Assembly (NCBI RefSeq): GCF_014171575.1
Contig: NZ_CP050453.1
Span: 1,488,001 to 1,552,000 of the forward strand
DNA length: 64,000 nt
Reading direction: 5' to 3'
Source: Microbacterium sp. Se63.02b
GTDB taxonomy: Bacteria; Actinomycetota; Actinomycetes; Actinomycetales; Microbacteriaceae
The notes below the pieces were generated by a model, which saw nothing but the letters and a program-made list of their open reading frames with translations, made no database searches and was not told the origin of the DNA. Each line of letters opens with the position of its first letter. The first letter of the stretch is position 1. The position numbers were made by a program, and so were the translations under genes. This document shows, piece after piece, positions 1 to 9,452 of this stretch.

Positions 1-92
1 CGGCTAGAGTGAAAGGAGAGCGTCCCATGCCCCCAGGGTAGGTCGGCTCAGGGGCGGTCCCGCCTCCGCCACGCCCGTGAGAGAGGGAGTCG

Positions 93-971
93 ATGACCAT
101 TCAGCGCCCGTCGTTCGACCGTGCAGCCGAACTCCGTGAGGAACCGGGCGTCCTGGACCGTCTTCGCGGCGACGCCGCCACGCGGGTCGTCGTCGTCCGT
201 GAGGGGCGTCTGCGGGTCGTGGATTCCGCGCTCCTGCGCGTTCCGGCCTCCGCGGTCGGCGATGCGACGTGGGCCCTGCTCGGACGCGACGCCGACGGCT
301 CCGCTCTGCCCTCGCCGCCGCCCCGCCGGAGACCGACGCGCTCGACTCCGCGCCGGATGAGGTCTGGCTCGGGCTGCGCGATCTCGGAGGACGGATCGAC
401 GAACAGGAGTCCGAGGTGCTCGTCGGCGCCGTCGCGCTCGCGGGCTGGCTCCGTGATGCGCCGTTCTGCCCCACGTGCGGTGGCGGCACCGAACTGCGGC
501 AGGCCGGGTGGTCGCGACGGTGCCTCGTGTGCGCCCGTGAGCACTTCCCCGCACCGACCCGGCGGTGATCGTGGCGGTCGAGAGTCGCGACGGCGAACGT
601 CTGCTGCTCGGCGCGAACGCGAACTGGGGCGGACGCATGTACTCGTGCTTCGCCGGTTTCACCGAGGCGGGGAGTCGCTCGAGTCGACGGTGCACCGCGA
701 GATCGAGGAGGAATCCGGCGTGCGGCTGTCGTCGCTGCGCTACATCTCCTCGCAGGCCTGGCCGTTCCCTCGTTCGCTCATGGTCGGCTTCCGTGCCGTG
801 GTCGACGACGAGGATGCGGCGCTCGCCGACGGGGAGGAGATCATCGACGTGCGGTGGTTCACTCGGGCAGAGATCGCGTCCGCGCTCGAAGGGCGCGGAC
901 CGGTCGGGCTTCCCGGCCCCGCGTCGATCGCCCGCGCCCTGATCGTCGACTGGTACGAGGGCCGCACGTGA
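93..971 (+). CDS. nudC: NAD(P)H diphosphatase NudC (Nudix hydrolase with zinc ribbon)
   Basis: Hydrolyses NAD(H) to NMN(H) and AMP; in bacteria it can also remove NAD caps from RNA. Visible: a CPTC...CLVC zinc ribbon, a Nudix box from GFTEAGESLE to REIEEESGV, and the family signature SQAWPFPRS just after it (usual form SQPWPFP). The reading frame breaks three times, each as one lost base: near 308-311 (CCC), 546-550 (CCCC) and 671-674 (GGGG). Joined, the product is about 293 aa, normal for NudC, and HFPRTDPAVIVAV is restored across the second break. ATG 93 follows GAGGGAG at 83-89. The stop overlaps the GTG of the helicase by four bases. The pair nudC-uvrD matches M. tuberculosis Rv3199c-Rv3198c. 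The 92 bases upstream show only this ribosome site. Confidence 0.9.
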   Translation: MTIQRPSFDRAAELREEPGVLDRLRGDAATRVVVVREGRLRVVDSALLRVPASAVGDATWALLGRDADGSALPSPPPRRRPTRSTPRRMRSGSGCAISEDGSTNRSPRCSSAPSRSRAGSVMRRSAPRAVAAPNCGRPGGRDGASCAPVSTSPHRPGGDRGGRESRRRTSAARRERELGRTHVLVLRRFHRGGESLESTVHREIEEESGVRLSSLRYISSQAWPFPRSLMVGFRAVVDDEDAALADGEEIIDVRWFTRAEIASALEGRGPVGLPGPASIARALIVDWYEGRT

Positions 972-2687
972 GCGCACTCGATGCCCTCGATGAGCGGCAG
1001 CGGGCAGCAGCATCCGTCCTCCGGGGACCGGTCGCCGTGCTCGCCGGCGCCGGCACGGGGAAGACCCGCGTCATCACGCACCGCATCGCGCACGGCGTCG
1101 ACACCGGTGCCTATTCGCCGTCGAGGGTGATGGCCGTCACCTTCACGGCCAAGGCCGCCGGCGAGCTGCGCGGACGGCTGCGCGCCCTCGGTGGAGAGGG
1201 CGTCGCCGCCCGCACGTTCCACGCGACCGCGCTCGCGCAGCTGAACTTCTTCTGGCCGACGCTGGCCGGCTCTCCCGCCCCGTCGATCATCGACAACAAG
1301 GTGCGGATGCTGGGGCAGGCCGCCGATGCGATGCGACTGCGTCCCCGCACGGCGACACTCCGAGACATCGCCTCCGAGATCGAGTGGCGCAAGGTGTCCA
1401 TGCTCTCGATCGATCAGTACGCCGCGCTCGGGCGTCCGATCAGCGGCGTCGATGCGGGGCAGCTCGTCGAACTCATGCGCGGGTACGAGGCGCTCAAGGA
1501 CGACCGGCGTCAACTCGACTTCGAGGACGTGCTCCTCGCCTGTGCGGGCATGCTCGAGGCGGAGCCCCGCGTCGCGGCATCCGTCCACGAGCAGTACCGT
1601 CACTTCACGGTCGACGAGTTCCAGGACGTCTCTCCGCTGCAGAACCGGCTGCTGGAGCTCTGGCTGGGCGATCGGCACGACATCTGCGTCGTGGGCGACG
1701 CGAGTCAGACGATCTACTCCTTCGCGGGTGCGCAGCAGCGGTTCCTGCTCGAGTTCGAACGCCGCCATCCCGACGCGACGGTCGTGCGACTGGAGACGAA
1801 CTACCGGTCGCAGCCGCCGATCCTCACGGTCGCGAACGCGTTGATGCACGGCCGCCCCGGTGCACTCGAGCTCGTTCCGGCGCGAGAGCAGTTCTCGGCC
1901 GATGCTCCGACCGTCACCGCGTACGACACCGAGGGGAGGAGGCGGCCGGCATCGCGGCGGGGATCTCCGCGCGCCTCCGGACGGCGCGTCACCGTCGGAG
2001 ATCGCGGTGCTCTATCGCGCGCATGCGCAGTCCGCCGTGCTCCAGCAGGCGCTCGCCGCGGAGGGGATCGCGACGTCGGTCCTGGGCGGGACCAGGTTCT
2101 TCGCGATGCCGGAGGTGCGCCAGGCGATCCTGGCGCTCCGGGCGGCAGCCGTGGCCCCCACCGAGCACGGGTTCCTGCCCGGTGTCCAGCGTGTGCTGCG
2201 CGAGCTCGGCCTGACGGAGGAGCCTCCTGTGGCCGGCGGCGCTCAGCGTGACGGATGGGAGGCGCGACGCGCGATTCTGCGGCTGGCCGAGGAGGCCGGA
2301 CCGGACGCCGACCTCCGCAGCTTCAGCGATGCGCTCATGGCGCGGGCGAAGGATCAGCATGAACCGACCATGCGGACGGTGACGCTCTCGACCCTGCATG
2401 CTGCGAAGGGCCTGGAGTGGCCGCATGTGTACCTGGCGGGCTGGGCCGAGGGGTCGCTGCCCATCTCGTACGCGACGAGCTTCGAGTCCATCGACGAGGA
2501 GCGGCGTCTGGCGTACGTGGGCGTCACGCGGGCCGCGCGAACGTTGTCGTTGTCGTGGTCGAGGTCGGCTGGTCGCGGGGAGCGGGCACCGTCGAGGTTC
2601 CTCGCCGAGATGGGGACCACGGCTCGCGGCACCGGCATTCTTCGTGAAACGACACCGAACGCCACTCGCGCGAGCCATCGGCGCTGA
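968..2687 (+). CDS. UvrD/PcrA-like SF1A DNA helicase (UvrD2-like)
   Basis: ATP-dependent 3'-5' DNA helicase for repair. Motifs in order: Q-motif region at the N-terminus, Walker A AGAGTGKT, VTFTAKAA (motif Ia), VDEFQDVSPLQ (motif II), VVGDASQTIYSFAGA (motif III), the QTIY/NYRS region (motif IV), HAAKGLEW (motif V) and YVGVTRA (motif VI). Two single-base losses, at the GGGG of 1933-1936 and the GG of 1979-1980, break the frame; the intervening piece EEAAGIAAGISARLR lies in the third frame. Corrected length is about 573 aa, shorter than mycobacterial UvrD2 (about 700 aa), and no HRDC domain is visible at the end. GTG 968 overlaps the nudC stop. The 3' end overlaps the convergent gene by about 164 bases, so the exact C-terminus is uncertain. 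Confidence 0.88.
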
Positions 2688-3386
2688 CCCGCACGAGTCG
2701 ACCGGTGTCCTCGTGCTCGGCGAGGAGCTGGGCGGCGAGTCGGCCGGCTTCGGCGACCTGGACGGCGCGGAGAGGTCCGGGGTCGCGGTCGATCATCTGC
2801 GTGTGCAGCAACGGCCACGCCGGGTCGAGGGCGGTTGAGTGGGCGTCACGGCAGGCGAGGCAGGCGGATGCTCCGGGGATCACCAGCGGCCCGACGATCA
2901 CGCGTCCCGGTTCGAACGCCACCGGGAGGTGAGGCGTGTCGTCTCGCAGGAAGCGTGCGAACTGCAGCGCGGCTGCGGCTCCCCGGACCAGGACGACCGC
3001 CACCGCGTCGGCTGTGCTGTGGTCGACCAGCGGGACCCCTCGTCGGCGAGAGCCTCCCGCATGCGGTACTCGCTGCGGCCGTCGGCGAGTCCGATGCTCT
3101 CGATCCACGCCGGGCGCGGTGTGGGCGGGTCGTCGAGGAGCAGCGGGGCGATGCGGGCGAGAAGCGCCCGAGCCGCGTCCCGTGGTGCGCCGGTGGCGTG
3201 CGCGATCACGTCGAACGACGCGCGGCGGAAGCCGGAGCGCAGGCGGCTGAGCAGGAGCTCGACCCACGGATCGTCCGCGTCGAAGCGCATGTCGCCGTCG
3301 TCGCCGAGCTGGAGTGTGCGCTCGTCGCGCCAGAGGAGCGGCGCGGTCGGAGTCAGGCGGGTGAGGATCGGGGGAGTGAGCGGCAT
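2524..3386 (-). CDS. Stand-alone cyclodehydratase-like (ThiF/TOMM leader-binding-like) protein
   Basis: Resembles the E1-like/ocin-ThiF proteins annotated as bacteriocin cyclodehydratase or TOMM leader-binding partners, and matches M. tuberculosis Rv3196 in position beside uvrD2. Visible: a CLACRDAHSTALDPAWP segment and a later EECRC motif, together likely a four-Cys zinc site. One lost base at CCCC 3036-3039 (minus-strand EG|VPLVDHS) breaks the frame; joined length is about 287 aa. ATG 3386 has GGAGGG directly upstream and a CAGAAT hexamer seven bases before it. No YcaO protein, oxidase or small precursor peptide is nearby, so a natural-product role is not supported. The function is unknown. 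The last 50 codons overlap the helicase tail on the other strand, so its true end may differ. Confidence 0.65.
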
Positions 3387-3515
3387 CCCTCCGATTCTGG
3401 AGCTGTTCCCGGTCGACCGGGACGACGACTTCGCATCCGTGGACAACTTCGGCTCGCCCCGCGTTAGGGGGAGGAGAAGTCGGCTCCCGGATCCCCTCGT
3501 GACGGAGCGCGCAGG

Positions 3516-4934
3516 TCAGACCGGTCGGTCGCCTTCGGGAGTGTCGTCGCCCTCGAGAGCGTCGTCGTGGTTCTCCGCCTCGGACGCGGCGTCCGTTTCC
3601 TCCGCAGAGAAGTCGTCACCGTCCAGCAGCCGCGCGAGCGCTTCGTCGAACTCGTCGGCGACCGGACGTTCTCCGCGCTCGGCGGCCTGCAGCCGCGCGA
3701 CGAGGGCGCTCGGGTCGTCGATGTCCTCGGCGGTGGGCATGAGGTCGGGGTAGTCCCAGAGGGAGTCGCGGGCGCCGATGCCGACGGCCTCTGTCACCGC
3801 GTGCCACATCGCGGATGCCTCGCGCATCCGTCGGGGGCGCAGCTTCAGGCCCACCAGTGCTCCGAGCGCATCCTCTGCCGGTCCGCCGACGGCGCGTCGA
3901 CGACGGGCTGCTTCGGCGATGCGGGCTCCGTCCGGCAGACGCGAGGTGGCCTGCGCTGTGACCACGTCCACCCACCCGTCGATCGTCGCGATGAGGTTCT
4001 CGAGCCGGGTGAGGGCCTCGCGCTGAGCCTCGCTCTGCACCGGAAGGAGCGCCCCGCCCTCGATGGCCGCGCGCAGCTCCTCCGGGTCGGAGGGGTCGAG
4101 GCGGCTGGCGACGTCTTCGAGTGCATCGACATCCACAGTGACACCACGGGCGAAGTCCGTGATCTGCGCCATCACGTGCAGGTGCAGCCACTTCGCGTGC
4201 CGGTAGAGACGGGCATACGCCAGCTCCCGGGTGGCGAGGTAGAGCGCGATCTGATCCTCGGGGATCTCGAGTCCTTCTCCGAACGCCATGAGGTTCTGCG
4301 GAATGACGGCAGCCGTGCCTGCGGGCAGCACGGGGATGCCGACGTCGCCGCCGGAGACGACCTCGAGCGAGAGGTTGCCGAGCACCTGTCCGAACTGCGC
4401 CGCGAACACCGAGCCGCCGAGCCCGCGCATGAGTCGGCCTGCGCCCTGCACGACGCCCCGCATCTCTTCGGGGACCTGGGTGTCGAGCGCGGAGGTCAGG
4501 GCGTCGGCGATGCTCGTCGACACCGGGTCGGCGATCTCCTTCCACACCGGCAGGGTCTTCTCGACCCACTCGCCACGCGTCATCGCCGTCGGGTTCTCCG
4601 AGAGCTCGGAGATCGTGGTCGCCTCGCCGAGCCACAGGTTCGCGAGGGCGAAGGAATCCGCGAGCGAGGTGCGCGACCCGTCGGTGATCCCCTGGCCGTC
4701 GCGATTGGCGATGAACAGCGCCTGTCGCAGCGCGTTCTCCCACGGGTCGCCGCCGAACGCGCCCTGGAGCTGCGACATGATCGTCTGCATCATGGCGGGG
4801 TCGAGCGTGAAGCCGTCCATCCCCTCGAAGGCGCCCTGGAGCGCCGCGGGGTCGATGTCGCCACCGCCTTGATTCGCGAGCATCCTTCGCAGGAACTCCT
4901 GGAAATCCTCGGGTGTCGGGTCGTTGTCTGCCAT
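3516..4934 (-). CDS. DUF2342 / zincin-like family protein (Rv3195 homologue)
   Basis: 472-aa actinobacterial protein of the DUF2342 (Zincin_2, putative hydrolase) family, placed as in the mycobacterial block. The N-terminus MADNDPTPEDFQEFLRRML and a QGGGDIDPAALQ segment are typical, as is the central SGGDVGIPVLPAGTAAVIPQNL stretch broken by short linkers. The segment where metal-ligand histidines are expected reads RELAYARLYRHAKWL, so no HExxH is present; the first expected His appears as Tyr. The C-terminus is acidic (EETDAASEAENHDDALEGDD). Biochemical function is unknown even in the family. It is divergent from the PDZ-protease gene, with which it shares a 118-base promoter region. GAGAGGG precedes the ATG. 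Confidence 0.8.
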   Translation of the reverse strand: MADNDPTPEDFQEFLRRMLANQGGGDIDPAALQGAFEGMDGFTLDPAMMQTIMSQLQGAFGGDPWENALRQALFIANRDGQGITDGSRTSLADSFALANLWLGEATTISELSENPTAMTRGEWVEKTLPVWKEIADPVSTSIADALTSALDTQVPEEMRGVVQGAGRLMRGLGGSVFAAQFGQVLGNLSLEVVSGGDVGIPVLPAGTAAVIPQNLMAFGEGLEIPEDQIALYLATRELAYARLYRHAKWLHLHVMAQITDFARGVTVDVDALEDVASRLDPSDPEELRAAIEGGALLPVQSEAQREALTRLENLIATIDGWVDVVTAQATSRLPDGARIAEAARRRRAVGGPAEDALGALVGLKLRPRRMREASAMWHAVTEAVGIGARDSLWDYPDLMPTAEDIDDPSALVARLQAAERGERPVADEFDEALARLLDGDDFSAEETDAASEAENHDDALEGDDTPEGDRPV

Positions 4935-4972
4935 GTCGATCGCCCTCTCAGCACTTCGCTTGCCGTGGCATC

Positions 4973-4979
4973 TACGCTA
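4973..4979. promoter_or_regulatory. Overlapping divergent -10 elements
   Basis: The block TACGCTA reads TACGCT on the plus strand and TAGCGT on the minus strand. Both fit the actinobacterial TANNNT -10 pattern and sit between two divergent genes, so they could serve the PDZ protease (plus) and the DUF2342 gene (minus). No clear -35 was found for either. Confidence 0.35.
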
Positions 4980-5052
4980 GTCACAGGTTTCTGCGCGCGA
5001 CCCCGATGCGGGCAGATCGGTGTACGCCGCTCGCGAACGACGGAGGAATGCT

Positions 5053-6146
5053 GTGGATCGAACGCGGTCTGGAAAGCTCGGACTCGGTGTCTGGGCGCTG
5101 ATCGTCGCGCTCATCGCTCTGGTCGTGCTGACCTTCCTGCCGTCGCCGTACGTGATCCAGAGGCCGGGGCCGGTGTACGACACGCTCGGCACCGCGACCG
5201 ACAAGGAGGGCGACGAGGTTCCCCTCATCAAGGTCGAGGGCGCCGAGACCTTCGAGACGGCAGGGACCCTCGACCTCACCACCGTGCAGGTCATCGGCAA
5301 CCGCGAGCGCACGCCGAGCTGGTTCGAGCTGGCGCTCGCCTGGATGGACTCCTCGCGGGCGGTGGTCCCGCTGGATTCCGTCTTCCCCGAGGGCGTCACG
5401 ACCGAGCAGCGCGATGAGCGCAATGCCACTCTGATGGTGGATTCGCAGCACGAGGCCACGGCGGCCGCTCTGAACGAGCTCGGCTACGACACCGGCGCCC
5501 AGGTCGTCGTCGTGGATGCCGTGGCCGACTCGCCCGCTGACGGCACCCTCTCGAGGCCGACGATGTGATCACCGCGATCGGCGGCACCCATCTCACGTCC
5601 GCCACGCAGCTGCGGGAGGCGATCCAGGATGCGGGTGGGGACCCGGTGGAACTCACCGTGCTGCGCGACGGGGACGAGCAGCAGGTCGAGGTGACGCCGG
5701 AGGAGCACACCGAGGCCGGGAACACGACGTGGCTCATCGGGGTCACCCTGCGCACCGACTACGACTTCGAGGTCGACGTCACGATCCAGCTGGACAATGT
5801 CGGCGGACCCAGCGCCGGGATGATGTTCGCACTGGGCATCATCGACACGCTGACCGAAGGCGAACTCAACGGCGGCGAGAACGTCGCAGGAACAGGCACG
5901 ATCGATGCCGCGGGCACGGTCGGTCCGATCGGCGGGATCCGGCAGAAGCTCTACGGTGCACGGGACGCGGGGGCGGAGTTCTTCCTCGCCCCTGAGGCCA
6001 ACTGCGACGAGGTCGTCGGGCACATCCCGGACGGATTGCAGGTGATCCGCACCGCGACGCTGGACGAGTCGCTCGCCGCGCTCGAGGTCATCGCGGACGG
6101 CGGGGATGTGGCGGCGCTGCCGAGCTGCGAGCGCACCGGTTCCTGA
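5053..6146 (+). CDS. Membrane-anchored PDZ and Lon-like (S16) protease, YlbL type
   Basis: Predicted membrane protease matching Rv3194c in position. One transmembrane helix lies near residues 10-30 (WALIVALIALVVLTFL) before a periplasmic-side region, then a PDZ domain (ADDVITAIGGTHLTSA) and a C-terminal S16 domain. The Ser-Lys dyad is visible as GGPSAGMMF and IRQKLYGARDAGAE. The frame breaks once near 5547-5551, where GTL(L)EADDVI needs one more base; corrected length is about 364 aa. GTG 5053 is chosen because GGAGGA stands six bases upstream; an upstream ATG at 5020 lacks a ribosome site. The family is thought to process or degrade envelope proteins, but the substrate here is unknown. Confidence 0.85.
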
Positions 6147-6211
6147 CCCGCGGGGCGTCGCCGTGACCTCGCCGTGATCGGGATGACAGCCTGCGCACAG
6201 TGAGCGGTGCC

Positions 6212-6217
6212 TAGGAT
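6212..6217 (+). promoter_or_regulatory. Leaderless-type -10 (TAGGAT) for UPF0182 gene
   Basis: TAGGAT lies six bases before GTG 6224. This spacing places the transcription start at or next to the start codon. Confidence 0.5.
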
Positions 6218-6223
6218 GGGAGG

Positions 6224-9133
6224 GTGACCTCGACCTCAGCTCCGAATCCGGCCACGCCTCGAACCTCCCGACGCATCCTCGGCATCTCCCTGGTGATCAT
6301 CGCCGCGTTGATCGCGGTGTTCTTCGTGTTCGCCTCCCTCTACACCGAGTTCCTCTGGTTCGACCAGGTGGGCTTCACCGGTGTCCTCACCACGCAGTGG
6401 ATAGCCACGGCGGTGATGTTCGTGGTCGGCTTCCTCGGTATGGCCGTGCCGCTGTTCGTGGTGATCCAGCTCGCCTACCGGCTGCGTCCGGTGTACGTGC
6501 GCCTCAGCTCGCAGCTCGACCGGTACCAGGAGGTCATCGAGCCCCTGCGTCGACTGGCCATGTGGGGCATGCCGATCTTCTTCGGCCTGTTCGCCGGCTT
6601 CGCCGCGGCCGGGCAGTGGAAGACCGTCTGGCTCTGGGCCAACGGCGTCGCCACCTCCGACGTCGACCCGCAGTTCGGAATCGACACCGGCTTCTACATG
6701 TTCGCGATGCCGTTCTACTCGATCCTGCTCGCGTTCGTGTCCGCGGTGCTGCTGCTCTCGCTCCTGGTCACCGCTCTGGTGTCGTACCTGTACGGCTCCG
6801 TGCGCATCGGTCAGGGTGAGCTGCGCATCTCGAAGCCGGCGCGCATCCAGCTCGCGGTCATCGCCGGGCTCTACCTGCTCGTCCAGGCGGCGAGCCTGTG
6901 GCTCGACCAGTACAAGACCCTCGTCCAGCCCGATGACCGCATCACCGGTGCGGCGTACACGGGCGTGAATGCGACGATCCCCGGTCTTGCGATCCTCGCG
7001 ATCATCGCGGCCGTCGTCGCGATCCTGTTCTTCGTCACCGCGGTCATCGGCCGCTGGCGCTTCCCGCTCGCGGCTACCGCGCTCCTGATCGTCGCCGCGC
7101 TGGTGGTCGGCGTCGGGTACCCGTGGGTCGTCACCACCTTCCAGGTGAAGCCGAACCAGAACGCCTATCAGGCCGAGTTCTACCAGCGGAACATCGACGG
7201 GACCAAGGAGGCGTACGGGGTCGCGAACCTCGAGACGACGCCGTTCGAGGCCGAGACCGACGCCGAGGCCGGCCAGCTGCGTGCCGACGCCGAGACGACG
7301 GCGTCCACCCGCATCATGGACCCGAAGGTCATCCCGCCGACGGTGCGCCAGCTCGAGCAGTACCGCGGGTACTACCAGTTCCAGAAGACGATGGACGTCG
7401 ACCGCTACGAGATCGACGGCGAGATGCAGGACACCGTGGTGTCCGTGCGCGACCTCGACATGTCGGGGCTCGGCGACGGCGACAACTGGAACAACCGGGT
7501 CGCGGTCTACACGCACGGCTACGGCCTCGTCGCCGCTGCGGGCAACCAGCGCACGACCGACGGCGAGCCCGTCTTCCTCGAGCGCGGCATCCCCTCGTCC
7601 GGGTTCCTGACGGATCGGGAGAACTTCGAGCCCCGCGTCTACTTCGGCGAGAACTCGCCCGAGTACTCCATCGTCGGCGCCCCCGAGGGGTCGGAGCCCG
7701 CGGAGATCGACTATCCGCGCGGCAAGGACGGCTCCAGCGAGACCAAGACCACGTTCTCCGGGAACGGCGGTCCGAAGATCGGCGACACGTTCACGAAGCT
7801 CCTCTACGCGCTGAAGTTCCAGTCGGAGCAGATCCTGTTCTCGAACCTCGTGAACGACGACTCGCAGATCCTCTACGACCGCGATCCGAAGACGCGTGTC
7901 CAGAAGGTCGCGCCGTACCTCGAACTCGACAGCGACCCGTATCCGAGCGTGGTCGACGGCCGCATCGTCTGGATCGTCGACGGCTACACGACCAGCCAGA
8001 CGTACCCGTACTCGACGAGCGTGAGCCTGTCCGACGCGATCGCCGACTCGAACGTGCCGTCGCCGACTCTCGCCATCGACGACATCAACTACATCCGCAA
8101 CTCGGTCAAGGCGACGGTCGACGCCTACGACGGTTCCGTCACCCTCTACGCGTGGGACGACGAGGACCCGGTGCTCAAGACGTGGCAGAAGATCTACCCG
8201 TCGACCCTGAAGCCGGTCAGCGAGATGTCGGGCGAGCTCATGAGCCACGTGCGCTACCCGACCGACCTGTTCAAGGTGCAGCGCGACATCCTCGGCGTCT
8301 ACCACGTCGACAAGGCCGGTTCGTTCGCTCAGCAGGACAACCGCTGGCAGACGCCGAACGACCCGCGCAGTGACGCGATGCTGCAGCCGCCGTACTACCT
8401 CACGATGCAGATGCCCGGCCAGGAGTCGCCGCGGTTCTCGATGTTCTCGACCTTCATCCCGAACTCGCAGGGTGCCGGCGGGAGCCGTGACGTGCTCATG
8501 GGCTACCTCGCGGTCGATTCGGATGCCGGATCGGAGAAGGGCGTGAAGGCGGAGGGCTACGGTCAGCTGCGCATGCTCGAGATCGACACCGACACCACTG
8601 TTCCGGGTCCCGGCCAGGTGCAGAACACCTACAACTCGGATACCTCGGTGGTCCCGCAGCTGAACCTGCTGCAACAGGGTGAGTCCGAGGTGATCTACGG
8701 CAACCTGCTGACGCTGCCCGTGGGTGGCGGTCTGCTCTACGTGCAGCCCGTGTACGTGCAGTCTTCCGAAGGTACGCAGCTGCCGCGCCTGCAGAAGGTG
8801 CTCGTCGCGTTCGGCGACCGGGTCGCCTTCGAGAACACTCTCACCGAGGCACTCGACACTCTCTTCGGCGGCGACTCCGGGGCGACGGGCGGCGACAACA
8901 CGGTCGAACCGAGCGATCCGGAGACGGAGAACCCGGAGACCGGTGAGACGCCGACAGAGCCGACGCAGCCGACGGACGCGCAGGCCACTGCCCTGGCGTC
9001 GGCGCAGCAGGCGCTGATCGACCGCGAGACCGCCTTGAAGTCGGGCGACCTCACCAAGTTCGCGGAGGCCGATGAGCGCCTCACCGCGGCTGTCGAGAAG
9101 CTACTGGAGCTGGAGTCCGCTGCGGGGCAGTGA
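6224..9133 (+). CDS. UPF0182 family large membrane protein (Rv3193c homologue)
   Basis: 969-aa protein with about seven transmembrane helices in the first 300 residues (for example ILGISLVIIAALIAVFFVF and AILAIIAAVVAILFFVTAVI), followed by a large extracytoplasmic domain of about 550 residues. It closes with a Glu/Thr/Pro-rich linker (near 885-915) and a short coiled-coil-like Ala/Glu tail. Length is close to the mycobacterial homologue (about 990 aa). Family function is unknown. GTG 6224 is preceded by TAGGAT at leaderless spacing. It is the last gene of the conserved block and is followed by a strong hairpin. The frame is unbroken over 2.9 kb. Confidence 0.9.
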   Translation: MTSTSAPNPATPRTSRRILGISLVIIAALIAVFFVFASLYTEFLWFDQVGFTGVLTTQWIATAVMFVVGFLGMAVPLFVVIQLAYRLRPVYVRLSSQLDRYQEVIEPLRRLAMWGMPIFFGLFAGFAAAGQWKTVWLWANGVATSDVDPQFGIDTGFYMFAMPFYSILLAFVSAVLLLSLLVTALVSYLYGSVRIGQGELRISKPARIQLAVIAGLYLLVQAASLWLDQYKTLVQPDDRITGAAYTGVNATIPGLAILAIIAAVVAILFFVTAVIGRWRFPLAATALLIVAALVVGVGYPWVVTTFQVKPNQNAYQAEFYQRNIDGTKEAYGVANLETTPFEAETDAEAGQLRADAETTASTRIMDPKVIPPTVRQLEQYRGYYQFQKTMDVDRYEIDGEMQDTVVSVRDLDMSGLGDGDNWNNRVAVYTHGYGLVAAAGNQRTTDGEPVFLERGIPSSGFLTDRENFEPRVYFGENSPEYSIVGAPEGSEPAEIDYPRGKDGSSETKTTFSGNGGPKIGDTFTKLLYALKFQSEQILFSNLVNDDSQILYDRDPKTRVQKVAPYLELDSDPYPSVVDGRIVWIVDGYTTSQTYPYSTSVSLSDAIADSNVPSPTLAIDDINYIRNSVKATVDAYDGSVTLYAWDDEDPVLKTWQKIYPSTLKPVSEMSGELMSHVRYPTDLFKVQRDILGVYHVDKAGSFAQQDNRWQTPNDPRSDAMLQPPYYLTMQMPGQESPRFSMFSTFIPNSQGAGGSRDVLMGYLAVDSDAGSEKGVKAEGYGQLRMLEIDTDTTVPGPGQVQNTYNSDTSVVPQLNLLQQGESEVIYGNLLTLPVGGGLLYVQPVYVQSSEGTQLPRLQKVLVAFGDRVAFENTLTEALDTLFGGDSGATGGDNTVEPSDPETENPETGETPTEPTQPTDAQATALASAQQALIDRETALKSGDLTKFAEADERLTAAVEKLLELESAAGQ

Positions 9134-9148
9134 TCGCTTCCTCACGGT

Positions 9149-9178
9149 GAAAGGGCGTCCCTCACGGGGCGCCCTTTC
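9149..9178 (+). terminator. Hairpin terminator after the UPF0182 gene
   Basis: GAAAGGGCG pairs with CGCCCTTTC, extended by a G-T and two G-C pairs to 12 bp with a six-base loop. It starts 15 bases after the stop codon. No T-run follows on the plus strand, as is common for actinobacterial terminators. Confidence 0.7.
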
Positions 9179-9241
9179 GTCGTCAGGAACGCGGCACCGC
9201 CGGGCGCTGTGCGCGTGTCATCGGCGTCGGACCCAAAAGGT

Positions 9242-9276
9242 GAAGGCCCTGAGATCGTGATGATCTCAGGGCCTTC
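9242..9276. terminator. Perfect 15-bp hairpin, likely terminator of the tRNA transcript
   Basis: GAAGGCCCTGAGATC pairs perfectly with its complement around a five-base loop (9257-9261). Read on the minus strand it lies immediately downstream of the tRNA and is followed by CACCTTTT, a good rho-independent arrangement. On the plus strand it is followed by ATTTG, so it may act in both directions. Confidence 0.75.
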
Positions 9277-9281
9277 ATTTG

Positions 9282-9355
9282 TTGCGGGGACAGGATTTGA
9301 ACCTGCGACCTCCGGGTTATGAGCCCGGCGAGCTACCGAACTGCTCCACCCCGCG
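9282..9355 (-). tRNA. Initiator tRNA-fMet(CAT)
   Basis: The minus strand folds as a cloverleaf beginning CGCGGGG and ending CCCCGCAA, with anticodon CAT in the loop CTCATAA and a T-loop GTTCAAATC. Two initiator marks are visible: position 1 C faces position 72 A (unpaired), and the anticodon stem ends in three G-C pairs. The 3' CCA is not encoded. It stands alone, with no neighbouring tRNA genes. Confidence 0.93.
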
Positions 9356-9452
9356 GCACAAGAAGTAACTTATCACGGAATCGGGAGGCGGGCGAATCGA
9401 GGCCCCGCCCGCGTGCGGCCCGGGCGCGTCGTCGATGCGAGAGGATGAAGAC

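Noticed and set aside
93..971. nudC and other broken frames as pseudogenes
   Set aside because: The breaks are single bases in G/C runs, family motifs resume at once in the next frame, and essential genes (birA) are affected. Sequence error explains them better.
2524..3386. A TOMM/thiopeptide-type biosynthetic cluster
   Set aside because: Only the cyclodehydratase-like protein is present. I looked for YcaO, dehydrogenase and small precursor frames within about 6 kb on both strands and found none.
6236..8674. 812-codon open frame on the minus strand
   Set aside because: It lies wholly inside the UPF0182 gene, is Arg/Asp/Val-rich low-complexity sequence, and has no recognisable domain. It is a high-G+C shadow frame.
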